A DNA stretch of 64,000 nucleotides, taken from positions 1 to 64,000 of the forward strand of contig NZ_JARGER010000040.1 in the NCBI RefSeq assembly GCF_029210375.1, given 5' to 3'. Shown here one piece after another: positions 23,881 through 32,970 of the stretch. The notes under the pieces are model-generated. The model was not told where the DNA came from. It saw only the letters and a list, made by a program, of their open reading frames with translations, and made no database searches. This DNA comes from Nocardioides sp. YIM 152315. Its GTDB lineage: Bacteria > Actinomycetota > Actinomycetes > Propionibacteriales > Nocardioidaceae. A program made the translations under genes and the position numbers. How positions within the stretch are numbered: position 1 is the first letter of the stretch; each line of letters starts with the position of its first letter.

Positions 23881-25065
23881 ATGACCGACCGCTTCCAGGT
23901 GGCCAGCCGGGCGAACGTGCCGCCGTTCCACGTGATGGACCTGCTGGCGGCGTCGGCGGCGCGGCAGCGCACCCACGGCGACCTGATCAACCTGCTCGCG
24001 GGCCAGCCGATGACCGGAGCGCCGGCGCCGGTGCGCGAGGAGGCCAAGCGGCTGCTGGACTCCGGCGACCCGCTCGGCTACACGCCGGCGACGGGCATCC
24101 TGGAGCTCCGTGAGGCGATCGCCGCGCACCACCGGCGCACGTATGGCGTCGACGTCGATCCCGACGAGGTCGTGGTGACGACGGGCAGCAGCGGCGGCTT
24201 CCTGCTGGCCTTCCTCGCGGCGTTCGAGGTCGGGGACCGGGTGGCGATGGCGCGGCCCGGGTACCCCTGCTACCGCAACGTGCTCACCGCCCTCGGCTGC
24301 GAGGTGGTCGAGGTCCCGACCGGCCCGGAGACGCGTTTCCAGCCGACCGTCGAGCAGCTCGAGGCGCTGGACGGGATCAAGGGGCTGGTCGTCGCCAGCC
24401 CCGCCAACCCCACCGGCACGATGCTGCTGCCGAGCGAGCTGGCCGCCCTCGCGACGTACTGCGAGGAGCAGCGGGTCCAGCTGATCTCGGACGAGATCTA
24501 CCACGGCATCGAGTACGCGCCCCTTGCGAACGGCGGAGCTCGACTCGCCCGCAGCGCCTGGGAGACCAGCCGCGAGGCGGTCGTCTTCGCGAGCTTCTCG
24601 AAGTACTTCTCGATGACGGGCTGGCGGATCGGCTGGATGCTGGTCCCCGACCGGCTGCGCCGCGCGGTCGACGTGCTCACCGGCAACTTCACGATCTGTC
24701 CGCCGGTGATCGCCCAGCGCGCCTGCCTCGCGGCCTTCGACCGGGCGTCGTACGCCGAGCTCGACGGACACGTCGCCCGCTACGCCGAGAACCGCCGCAC
24801 CCTCCTCGACGGCCTGCCCAAGCTGGGCATCACCGAGCTGGCGCCGGCGGACGGCGCGTTCTACGCGTACGCCGACGTCGGGCACCTCACCGACGACACG
24901 ATGGCGTTCGCCCACGACCTGCTGGACCGCACCGGGGTCGCGCTGGCTCCGGGGATCGACTTCGACACGATCGACGGTCCGCGGTTCGTGCGGATGAGCT
25001 TCGCCGGGCCCGGTGCAGAGGTCGAGCAGGCGCTGGAGCGGCTCTCCACAGCGCTCGACCGCTGA
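23881..25065 (+). CDS. Class I/II pyridoxal-phosphate aminotransferase
   Basis: Transfers amino groups between amino and keto acids using PLP. The 394-residue length is standard. Motifs: the substrate-side GYTPATGILELREAI, the PLP-phosphate TTGSSGGF, the ring-binding PANPTG (about residue 175) and SDEIY, the Schiff-base lysine in SFSKYFSMTG (Lys241), and the C-terminal Arg in RFVRMSFA. It resembles AspC/YfdZ-like enzymes; amino-acid specificity cannot be deduced. It stands 88 bases after the FAD gene on the same strand; shared regulation is possible but not shown. Confidence 0.9.
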   Translation: MTDRFQVASRANVPPFHVMDLLAASAARQRTHGDLINLLAGQPMTGAPAPVREEAKRLLDSGDPLGYTPATGILELREAIAAHHRRTYGVDVDPDEVVVTTGSSGGFLLAFLAAFEVGDRVAMARPGYPCYRNVLTALGCEVVEVPTGPETRFQPTVEQLEALDGIKGLVVASPANPTGTMLLPSELAALATYCEEQRVQLISDEIYHGIEYAPLANGGARLARSAWETSREAVVFASFSKYFSMTGWRIGWMLVPDRLRRAVDVLTGNFTICPPVIAQRACLAAFDRASYAELDGHVARYAENRRTLLDGLPKLGITELAPADGAFYAYADVGHLTDDTMAFAHDLLDRTGVALAPGIDFDTIDGPRFVRMSFAGPGAEVEQALERLSTALDR

Positions 25066-25139
25066 GGTTTCTCCACAACGACGCCGCGGCGACGCTCCCC
25101 TCCGACGACCCGACCGCCGGGTCGCAGGAGGGGGACGAC

Positions 25140-25562
25140 ATGTACGGCGACACCGCCGCCATCCACGGCCTGGCCGGGCAGCTGCGCACCCGCGCCGGGG
25201 AGATCCGCGACGCAGCGACGCAGCTGGCCGACGCGATCGAGGAGGTCGCCTGGGCGGGCGTCGCCGCCGAGGCGATGCGCGGCCAGACCGGCACCCAGGT
25301 CGCGGCGCTGCGACACACGGCGGTGCTCCACGACGATGCGGCCGACGCCCTGGACCAGCACGCCGACCGGGTCGCGCAGCTCCAACAGCTGATCGCGGCG
25401 ATCGAGGAGAAGGCGACCCAGCTGGTGGGCGCCGCGACCTCGCGGATCGCCGATCTCGGTGGCGACCTGCTCGACCCGGTCGACGACCTGCTGGCGAGCT
25501 TCCTGCCCCCACCGCCCGGTCACCTGGCCTGGCTCTCCGTCGACCTGCCGGGGCTGTCGTGA
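25140..25562 (+). CDS. WXG100-like protein, cassette 1
   Basis: A 140-residue helical protein with a WXG-type turn, WAG at 38-40, between two long amphipathic helices, hence ESX-substrate-like. It is paralogous to the protein at 27005: both begin MYGDT, both have the turn at the same residue, and both end in a similar tag (WLSVDLPGL here, WLTLDLPGL there) after a Pro-rich stretch. The C-terminal part is longer than a simple WXG100 protein. GGAGGGGG precedes the ATG. Its stop overlaps the GTG of the hydrolase gene by four bases. Function is inferred from shape and context only. Confidence 0.65.
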   Translation: MYGDTAAIHGLAGQLRTRAGEIRDAATQLADAIEEVAWAGVAAEAMRGQTGTQVAALRHTAVLHDDAADALDQHADRVAQLQQLIAAIEEKATQLVGAATSRIADLGGDLLDPVDDLLASFLPPPPGHLAWLSVDLPGLS

Positions 25563-26938
25563 GCCGCGACGAGCCGGCGCGGATCACCGGCGTCCGGGGC
25601 GGGTCCGGCAGCATCGAGGCGACGTACGACGCGGTCCGCGACCTCGCCGATCGCTTCGACGCCGCCGCCGACGAGCAGCGCGCGTGGGCGACGAGCGGCG
25701 CCGCCGTGCTCGTCGACCCCGACCTGCTCACGTCGGCTCCGTTGTCCCCGCTGACCTTCGCCGAGGCCGAGGCCGCGGTCACGGCCGCGACGACCGGGCC
25801 GCTCGGACTGCTGCCCGGCTCGTGCGGGTGGGAGGCCACGGCGGTGCTGGTGCGGGCCGCGCTCGCCGGACTGACCGCCAGCGACGTCGCCGCCGAGGTC
25901 GCGATCGACGCGCTCGACTGGCGGCTCGGCCTGCTCGCGGGCCTCGCGCTCCGACTGGCCGGCCCGGTCGCGCTCGCGACGGGCTCCACGCTGCCGCCCG
26001 AGGTCCGCGGCCGGCTGGGCGCCGACGTGCAGCGCTGGCTGGTGACCCACCCGCGCGAGGTGCAGCACCTGGTCAACGGCGGCGGCGGTCTGCTCACCGG
26101 GCTCGGACCCTTCGTGGTGCCCGACCGCCGCACGGCGACGGCGCTGCTGGCGGCGGCGTACGCCGACGGCGACCCGGTCGCGACCCGACGGCCCGACCTC
26201 CGGGTGCCGTCCGCCGGCCGGCAGCCCGACTCGGTCGCCGATCTCCTCGACCACCTGGCGCAGGTCGCCGCGCTGTCGCCCGACCCCGACTCGCCCGCCA
26301 ACGGCACGATCGAGGTGCAGACGCTCGATCCCGACTCCGACCGCGCGCGGCACGTCGTCTACCTGCCCGGCACCGACGACCTTGCGACCCTGCCGTGGGC
26401 CCAGGACCACGACGTGCGCGACCTCGGCAGCGACCTGCGCTCCGCGGCGGGGGAGAGCACGGCCTACCAGCGCGGGATCCTGCACGCCCTCGCCGACGCC
26501 GGAGTGCGACCCGACGAGCCGGTGCTGCTGGTCGGCCACTCGCTCGGCGGGATGGAGGCGGCGGCGCTCGCCAGCCGCGACACCGGCCTCGCGGTCACCG
26601 ACGTCGTCACCGCCGGCTCGCCGACCGCCCAGGTGGGCGACTTCCCCGCCGACGTCCGGGTGCTGTCGCTCGAGCACCACGGCGACGTCGTACCTCTCCT
26701 CGACGGCGCCGACAACCCGGACCGCACCGCGCAGGTGACCGTCACCTTCGAGAGCGGCCACGACGAGACGGTCGCGGACGCCCACGGCTACGAGCCCTAC
26801 CGCGCCGGGGCCGCGGCCGTGGACGCCTCGACGGATCCGGCGGTCGCCGACCAGGTGGCGGGGCTCCGCGAGCGGGGCTTCCTCGGGCGGTCGGCGGAGG
26901 TGTCGAGCCAGGTGTTCCAGATCGCCCGCGACCGTTGA
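25559..26938 (+). CDS. Alpha/beta-hydrolase-fold protein, cassette 1 (intact nucleophile)
   Basis: A 459-residue protein with an N-terminal helical region (about residues 15-190) resembling WXG/LXG-type modules in place, and a C-terminal alpha/beta-hydrolase domain. The nucleophile elbow is GHSLGG (Ser328); candidates for the acid and base are the Asp of HHGDVVPLL and the His of AHGYEPY. It would act as an esterase or lipase-like enzyme. No signal peptide is visible. Coupling (GTGA) to a WXG100-like gene suggests export through the ESX system as a pair, by analogy with other type VII effectors. The substrate is unknown. Confidence 0.7.
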   Translation: MSRDEPARITGVRGGSGSIEATYDAVRDLADRFDAAADEQRAWATSGAAVLVDPDLLTSAPLSPLTFAEAEAAVTAATTGPLGLLPGSCGWEATAVLVRAALAGLTASDVAAEVAIDALDWRLGLLAGLALRLAGPVALATGSTLPPEVRGRLGADVQRWLVTHPREVQHLVNGGGGLLTGLGPFVVPDRRTATALLAAAYADGDPVATRRPDLRVPSAGRQPDSVADLLDHLAQVAALSPDPDSPANGTIEVQTLDPDSDRARHVVYLPGTDDLATLPWAQDHDVRDLGSDLRSAAGESTAYQRGILHALADAGVRPDEPVLLVGHSLGGMEAAALASRDTGLAVTDVVTAGSPTAQVGDFPADVRVLSLEHHGDVVPLLDGADNPDRTAQVTVTFESGHDETVADAHGYEPYRAGAAAVDASTDPAVADQVAGLRERGFLGRSAEVSSQVFQIARDR

Positions 26939-27004
26939 CCGGTTTTGTCCGGGCACGCTGCGGGAATGCGAGCGACTGACTCGGGACGGCAGGAGGGCGG
27001 GGCG

Positions 27005-27361
27005 ATGTACGGCGACACCGAGGTGATGCACAGACGGGCGCTGGAGCTCCGCGAGCAGGGCGTCGACCTCCGCGCGCTCGCCGACCGCCTGGTCGCGAGC
27101 ACCGAGGGCGTCGGCTGGACCGGCCGCGCGGCGGCCGCCCTCGACGAGCGCATCCGGGTCCGCGCCGCACACCTGCGCGAGGTCGCCGGCCGCCACGACG
27201 ACGCGGCCGAGGCGCTCGACGCCCACCTCGTCGAGGTCGACCGCCTCAAGGAGACCATCGCCGACATCGAGCGGCGGGCGGGCCTGCTGGCGGACGCGAA
27301 CACCGCGACGCCACCCTCAGGGCACCGGGACTGGCTGACCCTCGACCTCCCGGGGCTCTGA
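27005..27361 (+). CDS. WXG100-like protein, cassette 2
   Basis: A 118-residue helical protein, paralogue of the one at 25140, with WTG at residues 38-40, a coiled-coil-like second helix (HLVEVDRLKETIADIERRAG) and the tail WLTLDLPGL. A GGAGGG ribosome site lies before the ATG. It heads a three-gene cassette with an EspG-like gene ten bases on and a hydrolase-fold gene. Confidence 0.65.
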   Translation: MYGDTEVMHRRALELREQGVDLRALADRLVASTEGVGWTGRAAAALDERIRVRAAHLREVAGRHDDAAEALDAHLVEVDRLKETIADIERRAGLLADANTATPPSGHRDWLTLDLPGL

Positions 27362-27371
27362 CCGCCGCACC

Positions 27372-28298
27372 ATGCCGACCATCGACCTGGGTGCGACGCC
27401 CGCCTCGCCCGAGCCCGCCGGCCTGCTGGCCTCGCTGCCGCGACGGCTGACCCTGACGCTGCCCGAGCTCCGGCTGGCGGCGGAGCTGACCGACGGCGCA
27501 CCGCTGCCGTTCGAGGTCGGGGCGCCGCGGGCCGGCGTCCTCGACAGCCGGCTCGGCCGCAGCACGGGTGAGGACGAGGCGGCGTACGCCGCCGCCCTCG
27601 CGGCGCTGCCGGAGCCCGACGCGGCTCTCTCGCGACGCGGTCTCCTGCGCGGCGATGCGCTCGACGAGGGCCTGCGCGGCGCGATCGGCCTGCTCGCGAC
27701 GCCCACGGTCGCGGTCGACCTCGACGTGTCCGCCGGCCGGGGCCGCGCCAAGGCGTGGCACCGGCAGGCGGGCGGCGCGGTGGCGACACTGGCGACCGCG
27801 GACGGGATCGTGTTCGAGCTCGCCTGGTTCCCCGTCGAGAGGTGGGGCGAGGAGCTGGCGCGGGCGGCGGTGCTGCCCGAGGAGGTGGTCGTGGCGCGGT
27901 CGGTCGTCCCCGACGGGCTCGACCTCCCCTATGAGCTGCTCGACGCCGCCGCCGAGGCCGCGCGCAGCGGGCGCGGCGACCTGTTGTCGGTGCTGGCGGT
28001 CGAGCACGCCGCCGGCTGCCGGGGCGCCGACGGGGCGCCGATCCCGGAGCTCGAGCTGCTCGGCGTGCTGCAGGGACTGACCTCCGAGTGTCGCGGACGC
28101 CTGCGCGCCCTGGTCGCGGACGTCTCCGGCGAGTCCACCGACGTCGCCGGCGTCGTCTCGTGGCTGCTGCTGGCCGACGGGTGGCGGTCGCTGCGGCCTC
28201 GCCACGTGGGTAGCGTCGGTCACGTGACGGTCACGCGGGTGGCGTCGCCCGACCTCGCGCTCGCGCTGGCGCCGGTCCTCGCCGAGGTGGCGCGGTGA
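27372..28298 (+). CDS. EspG-like protein (candidate ESX chaperone)
   Basis: A 308-residue cytoplasmic protein that I place with the EspG fold at moderate confidence. EspG proteins bind the tips of PE/PPE or related substrates before export. Supporting features are a near-symmetric layout, the segment RRGLLRGDALDEGLRGAIGLLATP followed by a strand pair around AVDLDVSAGRGRAKAWHRQAGG, and ATADGIVFELAWFPVERWGEELA, all in the order found in EspG. It is placed between a WXG-like gene and its hydrolase, and its stop overlaps the next GTG by four bases. If not EspG, it is an uncharacterised partner specific to this cassette. Confidence 0.5.
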   Translation: MPTIDLGATPASPEPAGLLASLPRRLTLTLPELRLAAELTDGAPLPFEVGAPRAGVLDSRLGRSTGEDEAAYAAALAALPEPDAALSRRGLLRGDALDEGLRGAIGLLATPTVAVDLDVSAGRGRAKAWHRQAGGAVATLATADGIVFELAWFPVERWGEELARAAVLPEEVVVARSVVPDGLDLPYELLDAAAEAARSGRGDLLSVLAVEHAAGCRGADGAPIPELELLGVLQGLTSECRGRLRALVADVSGESTDVAGVVSWLLLADGWRSLRPRHVGSVGHVTVTRVASPDLALALAPVLAEVAR

Positions 28299-29608
28299 AC
28301 GGGCAGACCGCCGGCGCCGATGCTCGCGGTGGCCAGGATCCCGATCGCTACGAGCGGCTGATGCGGCTCGCGGACCTCTTCGACGCCGCCGGCACCGAGA
28401 TGCGGAGCCGGGCCGGCCTGGGCGAGCGGGTGCTGCGCGACCCGGCGGTCGCGGAGTCCGCCGAGCTGGCCGCGACCACCTGGGCCCGGCTCGACGACGA
28501 GACCCGCGCCGCCACGACCGGCCGGCACGGGCTGCTGGCACGCTCGGTCGAGCTGGACGCCGACGCGCTCGTCGTACGCGCCACCGTGCTCACCTACCGC
28601 TGGATCGACGACCTGCAGGCGACCGTGCTGCGCACGCTCGGGAGCGTGGCGGCCCGCGCGGTCGGCTACCTCGCGCCGGAGGTCACGCTCGGCGGCGGGG
28701 TCGTGGCGGCGGGCCTGATCGAGACCGACGCGCTCGATCGCGACGGTGTCGCCGCGTTCCTCGACGAGCTCGCGGCCGAGCACCCCGAGCTGCTCGACCA
28801 CGCCATCACGGTCGGCGGCCTCGTCGACGGGCTGCGGATGCGCTCGCTGCTCGCGACGCCGGTGCTCGCCGGCGACCGCGCCCCCTCCGCCGCGCGGGCC
28901 GGGATGGGCGCGCTCGGCGAGGGCTCCTTCGTCGTCGATCTCGGCGCGGCGCTGCGTGACGTGGCCGGCGACCTGGTCGAGCGGTCCGACGACGACGGGC
29001 CCGACGAGCCCACCTCCGGCGGCCGGCCGGCGGGCCTCGAGGACCTGATGGTCCGGCTGTTCTCCGTGACCCGCTCGGTGGCGGTCCACCGGGTGGCACC
29101 GGGTGCATACGTCGCGTTCCTGCCCGGGCCGCACGGCCGCTCGGGCCAGCCGCTGCGCCTCGTCGGCGGCGACCACCTGCCGTACGCCGACCGCGTCACC
29201 CGCGCCCTCGAGAGCGCGATCCGGCGCTACGACGACACCCGCGCGCGGGTGATGCTCGTCGGCCACGGGCAGGGCGGCCCGACCGCGCTCGACATCGCCG
29301 CGATGGCGGAGTCGCCGCTCTTCGACGTCGACCGGGTCGTCACCGCCGGCGCGCCGTCGGCGCTGGTGCCGCGGGTGCCGCGCGCGACCCGGATGCTCAG
29401 CCTCGAGGACCGCGCCGATCCGGTGGCGCTGCTCGGCTCGCTGGTCAACGCGGCCTCCGACAACCGGCTGACCGTGGTCTTCGACGGCACCGGCGCCGAG
29501 ACGGCGGCCGAGCGCTACGTCGCGGGTGCCCGCCTGGCCGACGCCTCCGACCATCCCGACCTGGTGCGCGAGATCGACGACCTGCGCGGCCTCGGCTACC
29601 TCTCGTAG
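28295..29608 (+). CDS. Alpha/beta-hydrolase-fold protein, cassette 2 (nucleophile lost)
   Basis: A 437-residue paralogue of the protein at 25559-26938, with the same helical N-terminal part and hydrolase-like C-terminal domain. The nucleophile elbow reads GHGQGG: Gly325 replaces the serine. The loop with Asp is kept (LEDRADPVALL) but the His motif AHGYEPY is missing. It is thus probably a non-catalytic relative, possibly a binding protein, immunity-type partner or inert surface protein. It starts on GTG overlapping the EspG-like stop, so the pair is co-translated. Confidence 0.7.
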   Translation: MNGQTAGADARGGQDPDRYERLMRLADLFDAAGTEMRSRAGLGERVLRDPAVAESAELAATTWARLDDETRAATTGRHGLLARSVELDADALVVRATVLTYRWIDDLQATVLRTLGSVAARAVGYLAPEVTLGGGVVAAGLIETDALDRDGVAAFLDELAAEHPELLDHAITVGGLVDGLRMRSLLATPVLAGDRAPSAARAGMGALGEGSFVVDLGAALRDVAGDLVERSDDDGPDEPTSGGRPAGLEDLMVRLFSVTRSVAVHRVAPGAYVAFLPGPHGRSGQPLRLVGGDHLPYADRVTRALESAIRRYDDTRARVMLVGHGQGGPTALDIAAMAESPLFDVDRVVTAGAPSALVPRVPRATRMLSLEDRADPVALLGSLVNAASDNRLTVVFDGTGAETAAERYVAGARLADASDHPDLVREIDDLRGLGYLS

Positions 29609-29634
29609 GCGCAATTCGGGATAGTCCCTGACGG

Positions 29635-30996
29635 TCACAGGATGTCGTGCACGAACTCCCCGAGCTGGGTGAGGTTGCGACACTCGACCATCGGCACGAC
29701 CTCGGCGTACCGGGACGCGGCGGAGTCGCCGGTGTCCCAGTGCCGGCGGTGCTCGGGGTTGAGCCACCAGGCATGGCGGGCCGAGCCGGCCAGCCGCTTC
29801 AACACGTCGAGGTGCAGGTCGCTGTAGTTGGAGCGCGCGTCGCCGAGGATCAGCAGCGACGACTTGGGCCCGAGCGCGTCGGCGTACGACTCCTCGAACT
29901 TCACCAGTGCGCGGCCGTAGTTGGTGCGGCCCCACAGCGCGGCGTGCGATGTGCTCGCCGCGAGGTCGGCCAGCACGTCGCCCGGGTCGGCGCCGGGCCG
30001 GAGGTGCGAGGTGACCTCATGCACGTGGTCGATGAACGTGAACGCCCGCACTGATCCGAACTGGTCGCGCAGCGCGTAGACGAGCAGGAGCGTGAACTGC
30101 GCGAAGTTCGCGACCGACCCGCTGACGTCGCAGAGCACGACGAGCTCGGTGCGGTGCGGGCGCTTCGGCCGGTGGTGGGTGACCAGGGGGACGCCGCCGG
30201 TGGAGATCGAGGCACGGACGGTACGCCGGAAGTCGAGCGGGCCCCGCCGCTTGGCGTGGTGCTCCTGGGTGAGCCGGGTGGCGAGGCGACGGGCGAGCGG
30301 GTAGACCTCGCGGTGCATCTGCTCGAGGTCGGCCTTGCGCGCCGCGGTGAAGTCGAGGCGGTCGATCGACGGCCGGAGGGCGACGTCGGCCACGTGCTCG
30401 GGCCCCTTCTCCTCGGCGATCCGGCGGCGCGCGTCGGCCTCGACCATCGCCGTGAAGCCACCGACGCGGCGTCCGGCCTCGCGGCGCGCGTCGTCCTCGA
30501 CCCGGCCCTCGACGAGCAGCGCCCGCACGATCCGGTCGACGAGCTCGCCCGGTGCGACCCGCTGCAGCGCGGTGTACGCCGACCACGACGAGAGCCCCGG
30601 GCCGCGGCCGGGCATCGCCCCGAAGCGCCCGACCATCTCCGCCGCCAGGTCGAGCATCGCCTGCTGGTCGCCCTCGGCCAGCACGTCGGCGAGCTCGTCG
30701 CGGAAGTCGGCGAGAGCCCGGGCGTTGTCCGGCTCGGGCCGGCGGTCCGCCCCGCCGACGCCGTCGCCCACCATGCGCGGGAAGTAGACGTCGAAGAGCG
30801 CGTCGAAGGTGGGGCGGTGGCTCTGCTTCTTGACCAGCGTCGCGGCGTACGCGGCACGCACGGTCTCGCGCCGGTCCCACGCGAGCACGCCGAGCGCGGC
30901 GACCGCGTCGATGTCCTCGGCGAGCGACACCGACATCCCGGCGGCGCGGAGCGCCTCCAGGAAGGAGATGTGACGATCGACGAGGCCCGAGCTCAT
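29635..30996 (-). CDS. VWA domain protein, CoxE-like
   Basis: A 453-residue protein with a C-terminal von Willebrand A domain whose metal site DVSGS begins at residue 290. The N-terminal part (MSSGLVDRHISFLEALRAAG) is typical of CoxE-type VWA proteins that work with a MoxR ATPase in inserting metal cofactors or remodelling complexes. Its ATG overlaps the stop of the MoxR gene by four bases, so the two act together. The client is not identifiable: no CO dehydrogenase or similar large enzyme is in the window. Confidence 0.88.
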   Translation of the reverse strand: MSSGLVDRHISFLEALRAAGMSVSLAEDIDAVAALGVLAWDRRETVRAAYAATLVKKQSHRPTFDALFDVYFPRMVGDGVGGADRRPEPDNARALADFRDELADVLAEGDQQAMLDLAAEMVGRFGAMPGRGPGLSSWSAYTALQRVAPGELVDRIVRALLVEGRVEDDARREAGRRVGGFTAMVEADARRRIAEEKGPEHVADVALRPSIDRLDFTAARKADLEQMHREVYPLARRLATRLTQEHHAKRRGPLDFRRTVRASISTGGVPLVTHHRPKRPHRTELVVLCDVSGSVANFAQFTLLLVYALRDQFGSVRAFTFIDHVHEVTSHLRPGADPGDVLADLAASTSHAALWGRTNYGRALVKFEESYADALGPKSSLLILGDARSNYSDLHLDVLKRLAGSARHAWWLNPEHRRHWDTGDSAASRYAEVVPMVECRNLTQLGEFVHDIL

Positions 30997-31865
30997 CCTG
31001 CGAACTTCAGCCCCTTGAGCGCCTTCTCGTGGTCGGAGGCGTGCTTGAGGACGACGCCGAGCGTGTCGTTGACCGCCTTCGGGTCGAGGTCGCGGATCTC
31101 CAGCGCCACCAGCGTCCTGGCCCAGTCGACGGACTCGGCGATCGACGGCGACTTCTTCAGGTCGAGCTCGCGCAGCCGGTGCACGACCTCGACGAGCATG
31201 GTGCCCACGCGCTCGTCGAGGTCGGGCACCTGGGAGGTGACGATCTCGCGCTCGCGCTGGGCGTCGGGATAGTCGAGGTGCAGATAGAGACAGCGTCGCT
31301 TCACCGCCTCCGACAGCTCGCGGGTCGCGTTGGAGGTCAGCACCACGAAGGGCCGGCGTACGGCGGCCACCGTGCCGAGCTCGGGGATCGTCACCTGGAA
31401 GTCGGACAGCACCTCGAGCAGCAGGCCCTCGACCTCGACGTCGGTCTTGTCGACCTCGTCGACCAGCAGCACGGTCGGCTCGTCGCGGCGGATCGCCGTC
31501 AGCAGCGGGCGGGTCAGGAGGAACTCGTCGGTGAAGATGTCCTCGTGGGTCTCCTCCCACGACTGGTCACCGCTGGCTTGGATGCGCAGCAGCTGCTTCT
31601 TGTAGTTCCACTCGTAGAGCGCCCGCGCCTCGTCGAGCCCCTCGTAGCACTGCAGCCGCACCAGCTCGGCCCCCGTGACCCGCGCGACCGCCTTCGCCAG
31701 CTCGGTCTTCCCGACGCCGGCCGGCCCCTCGACGAGGAGGGGCTTCTCGAGCGCACCGGCGAGGTACGCCGTGGTGGCCGTCGCCGCGTCGGCGAGGTAG
31801 CCGGACGCGGCGAGGCGCGAGGCGGCGTCGTCGGGTGAGGAGAACCAGGAGCTCGGCTGCGGCAT
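30993..31865 (-). CDS. MoxR family AAA+ ATPase
   Basis: A chaperone-like ATPase of 290 residues. Walker A is GPAGVGKT (47-54), Walker B LLVDEVDKTD, and the sensor/arginine-finger region is VLTSNATRELSEAVKRRC. The family partners VWA proteins; here the partner is the CoxE-like gene that overlaps it. The pair stands alone, with 105 bases upstream shared with a divergent small gene. Confidence 0.92.
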   Translation of the reverse strand: MPQPSSWFSSPDDAASRLAASGYLADAATATTAYLAGALEKPLLVEGPAGVGKTELAKAVARVTGAELVRLQCYEGLDEARALYEWNYKKQLLRIQASGDQSWEETHEDIFTDEFLLTRPLLTAIRRDEPTVLLVDEVDKTDVEVEGLLLEVLSDFQVTIPELGTVAAVRRPFVVLTSNATRELSEAVKRRCLYLHLDYPDAQREREIVTSQVPDLDERVGTMLVEVVHRLRELDLKKSPSIAESVDWARTLVALEIRDLDPKAVNDTLGVVLKHASDHEKALKGLKFAG

Positions 31866-31970
31866 GCGCCCATCCTTGCCTAACCCGGAGGGAAGCCGGT
31901 CGTTGACCAGCTGGGAGGACCGCGCCCGTTCTGGGGGGACGGGCGCGGTTGCGCCGCACGAGGAGGTCCG

Positions 31971-32327
31971 ATGCCCCACCGGCTCCCGACGCCGCCGCGA
32001 TGGCTGCGACTGACACTCGTCGCGGTCCGCGCCGGCACGCTGTCGGTGGCCGCGCTGGTCGGCCTGTCGGCCCTGACCGGCGCCGGTCTCGACCCGGGCG
32101 GCGGATCGACGTCCTCCTTCGGTCACCGGCCCGCCGCGGTGCAGGAGATGATCGAGCAGCACCGCTGCTCGACGACCGGCTTCGAGCGCGACGAGCCGAC
32201 CTCCGCGATCGTGCGCTCGCTCGACGGGCGGCTGCGCCTGGTGGCCTTCGAGCGCGCGTGGCAGCTCTTCACCAGCCACGGCGCCGCGTCGCTGGTCGCC
32301 GTGTGCCTCGACCCGCCCGACGCCTGA
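31971..32327 (+). CDS. Small secreted or membrane-anchored hypothetical protein
   Basis: 118 residues with a basic start (MPHRLPTPPRWLRL) and one hydrophobic segment (about 12-45), so it is a signal peptide or anchor. The remainder has two cysteines (HRCSTTG and AVCLDPP) and a Phe-rich helix. I recognise no family. A GAGGAGG ribosome site precedes the ATG by five bases, which supports it as real. Confidence 0.6.
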   Translation: MPHRLPTPPRWLRLTLVAVRAGTLSVAALVGLSALTGAGLDPGGGSTSSFGHRPAAVQEMIEQHRCSTTGFERDEPTSAIVRSLDGRLRLVAFERAWQLFTSHGAASLVAVCLDPPDA

Positions 32328-32347
32328 TCAGGGCCGGCCGTGCGCGC

Positions 32348-32878
32348 TCACCCGTCGACCTCCTGCGCGCCGACGGCGTGGCGGCGGGCGAGCTCCTGGT
32401 AGTACGGCGGGTTCTGCTCGATCCAGAACTCCGACGACGTCCCCTCGATCGGCTTGGTGGGCTTCGCCGGGGTGCCCGTCGCGACCATCCCGCCGGGGAG
32501 CTCGGTGCCGGGCGTGACGACCGAGCCGGCGGCGACCAGGGTGCGCGGGCCGACGACGGCGTGGTCGAGCAGCGTCGCGCCGTTGCCGACCAGCGCCTGC
32601 TCGCCGACCTCGCGGCAGTGGACGACGCAGCCGTGCCCGACGGTGGCGTCGCGGCCGACGACGAGCGTCTCGCCGGGCGCCGCGTGCAGCACCGAGTTGT
32701 CCTGCACGTTGGCGCCCTCGCGCACGATGATCGTGCAGATGTCGGCACGCAGCACCGCGCCGTACCAGACGCTGGCGCCGGCCTCGACGGTCACGTCGCC
32801 GATCAGGGTCGCGGTCGGCGCGACGAAGGCCTCGGGGTGGACGGTGGGGCGCTTGCCCTCGAACTCGAACAGCGGCAT
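32348..32878 (-). CDS. Gamma carbonic anhydrase family protein
   Basis: A left-handed beta-helix protein of 176 residues with hexapeptide repeats (VTVEAGASVWYGAVLR, NVQDNSVLH, TVGHGCVVHC). The His residues expected to bind zinc are present: His in NSVLHA and the two in VGHGCVVHC. Members either hydrate CO2 or act as relatives such as CaiE/PaaY acting on CoA thioesters; the sequence alone does not separate them. ATG at 32878. Convergent with the small gene before it by 20 bases. Confidence 0.88.
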   Translation of the reverse strand: MPLFEFEGKRPTVHPEAFVAPTATLIGDVTVEAGASVWYGAVLRADICTIIVREGANVQDNSVLHAAPGETLVVGRDATVGHGCVVHCREVGEQALVGNGATLLDHAVVGPRTLVAAGSVVTPGTELPGGMVATGTPAKPTKPIEGTSSEFWIEQNPPYYQELARRHAVGAQEVDG

Positions 32879-32930
32879 GCACCCATTCCACACCGTCTCG
32901 TGCCCGAACCCGTGGGCGGTCCGGGAACGA

Positions 32931-32964
32931 CGAACGCCCCGGATCGAGCGATCCGGGGCGTTCG
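32931..32964 (-). terminator. Terminator of tRNA-Ser(CGA)
   Basis: A 16-bp perfect inverted repeat (CGAACGCCCCGGATCG) with a two-base loop, seven bases past the tRNA 3' end. Confidence 0.75.
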
Positions 32965-32970
32965 GCTGGC

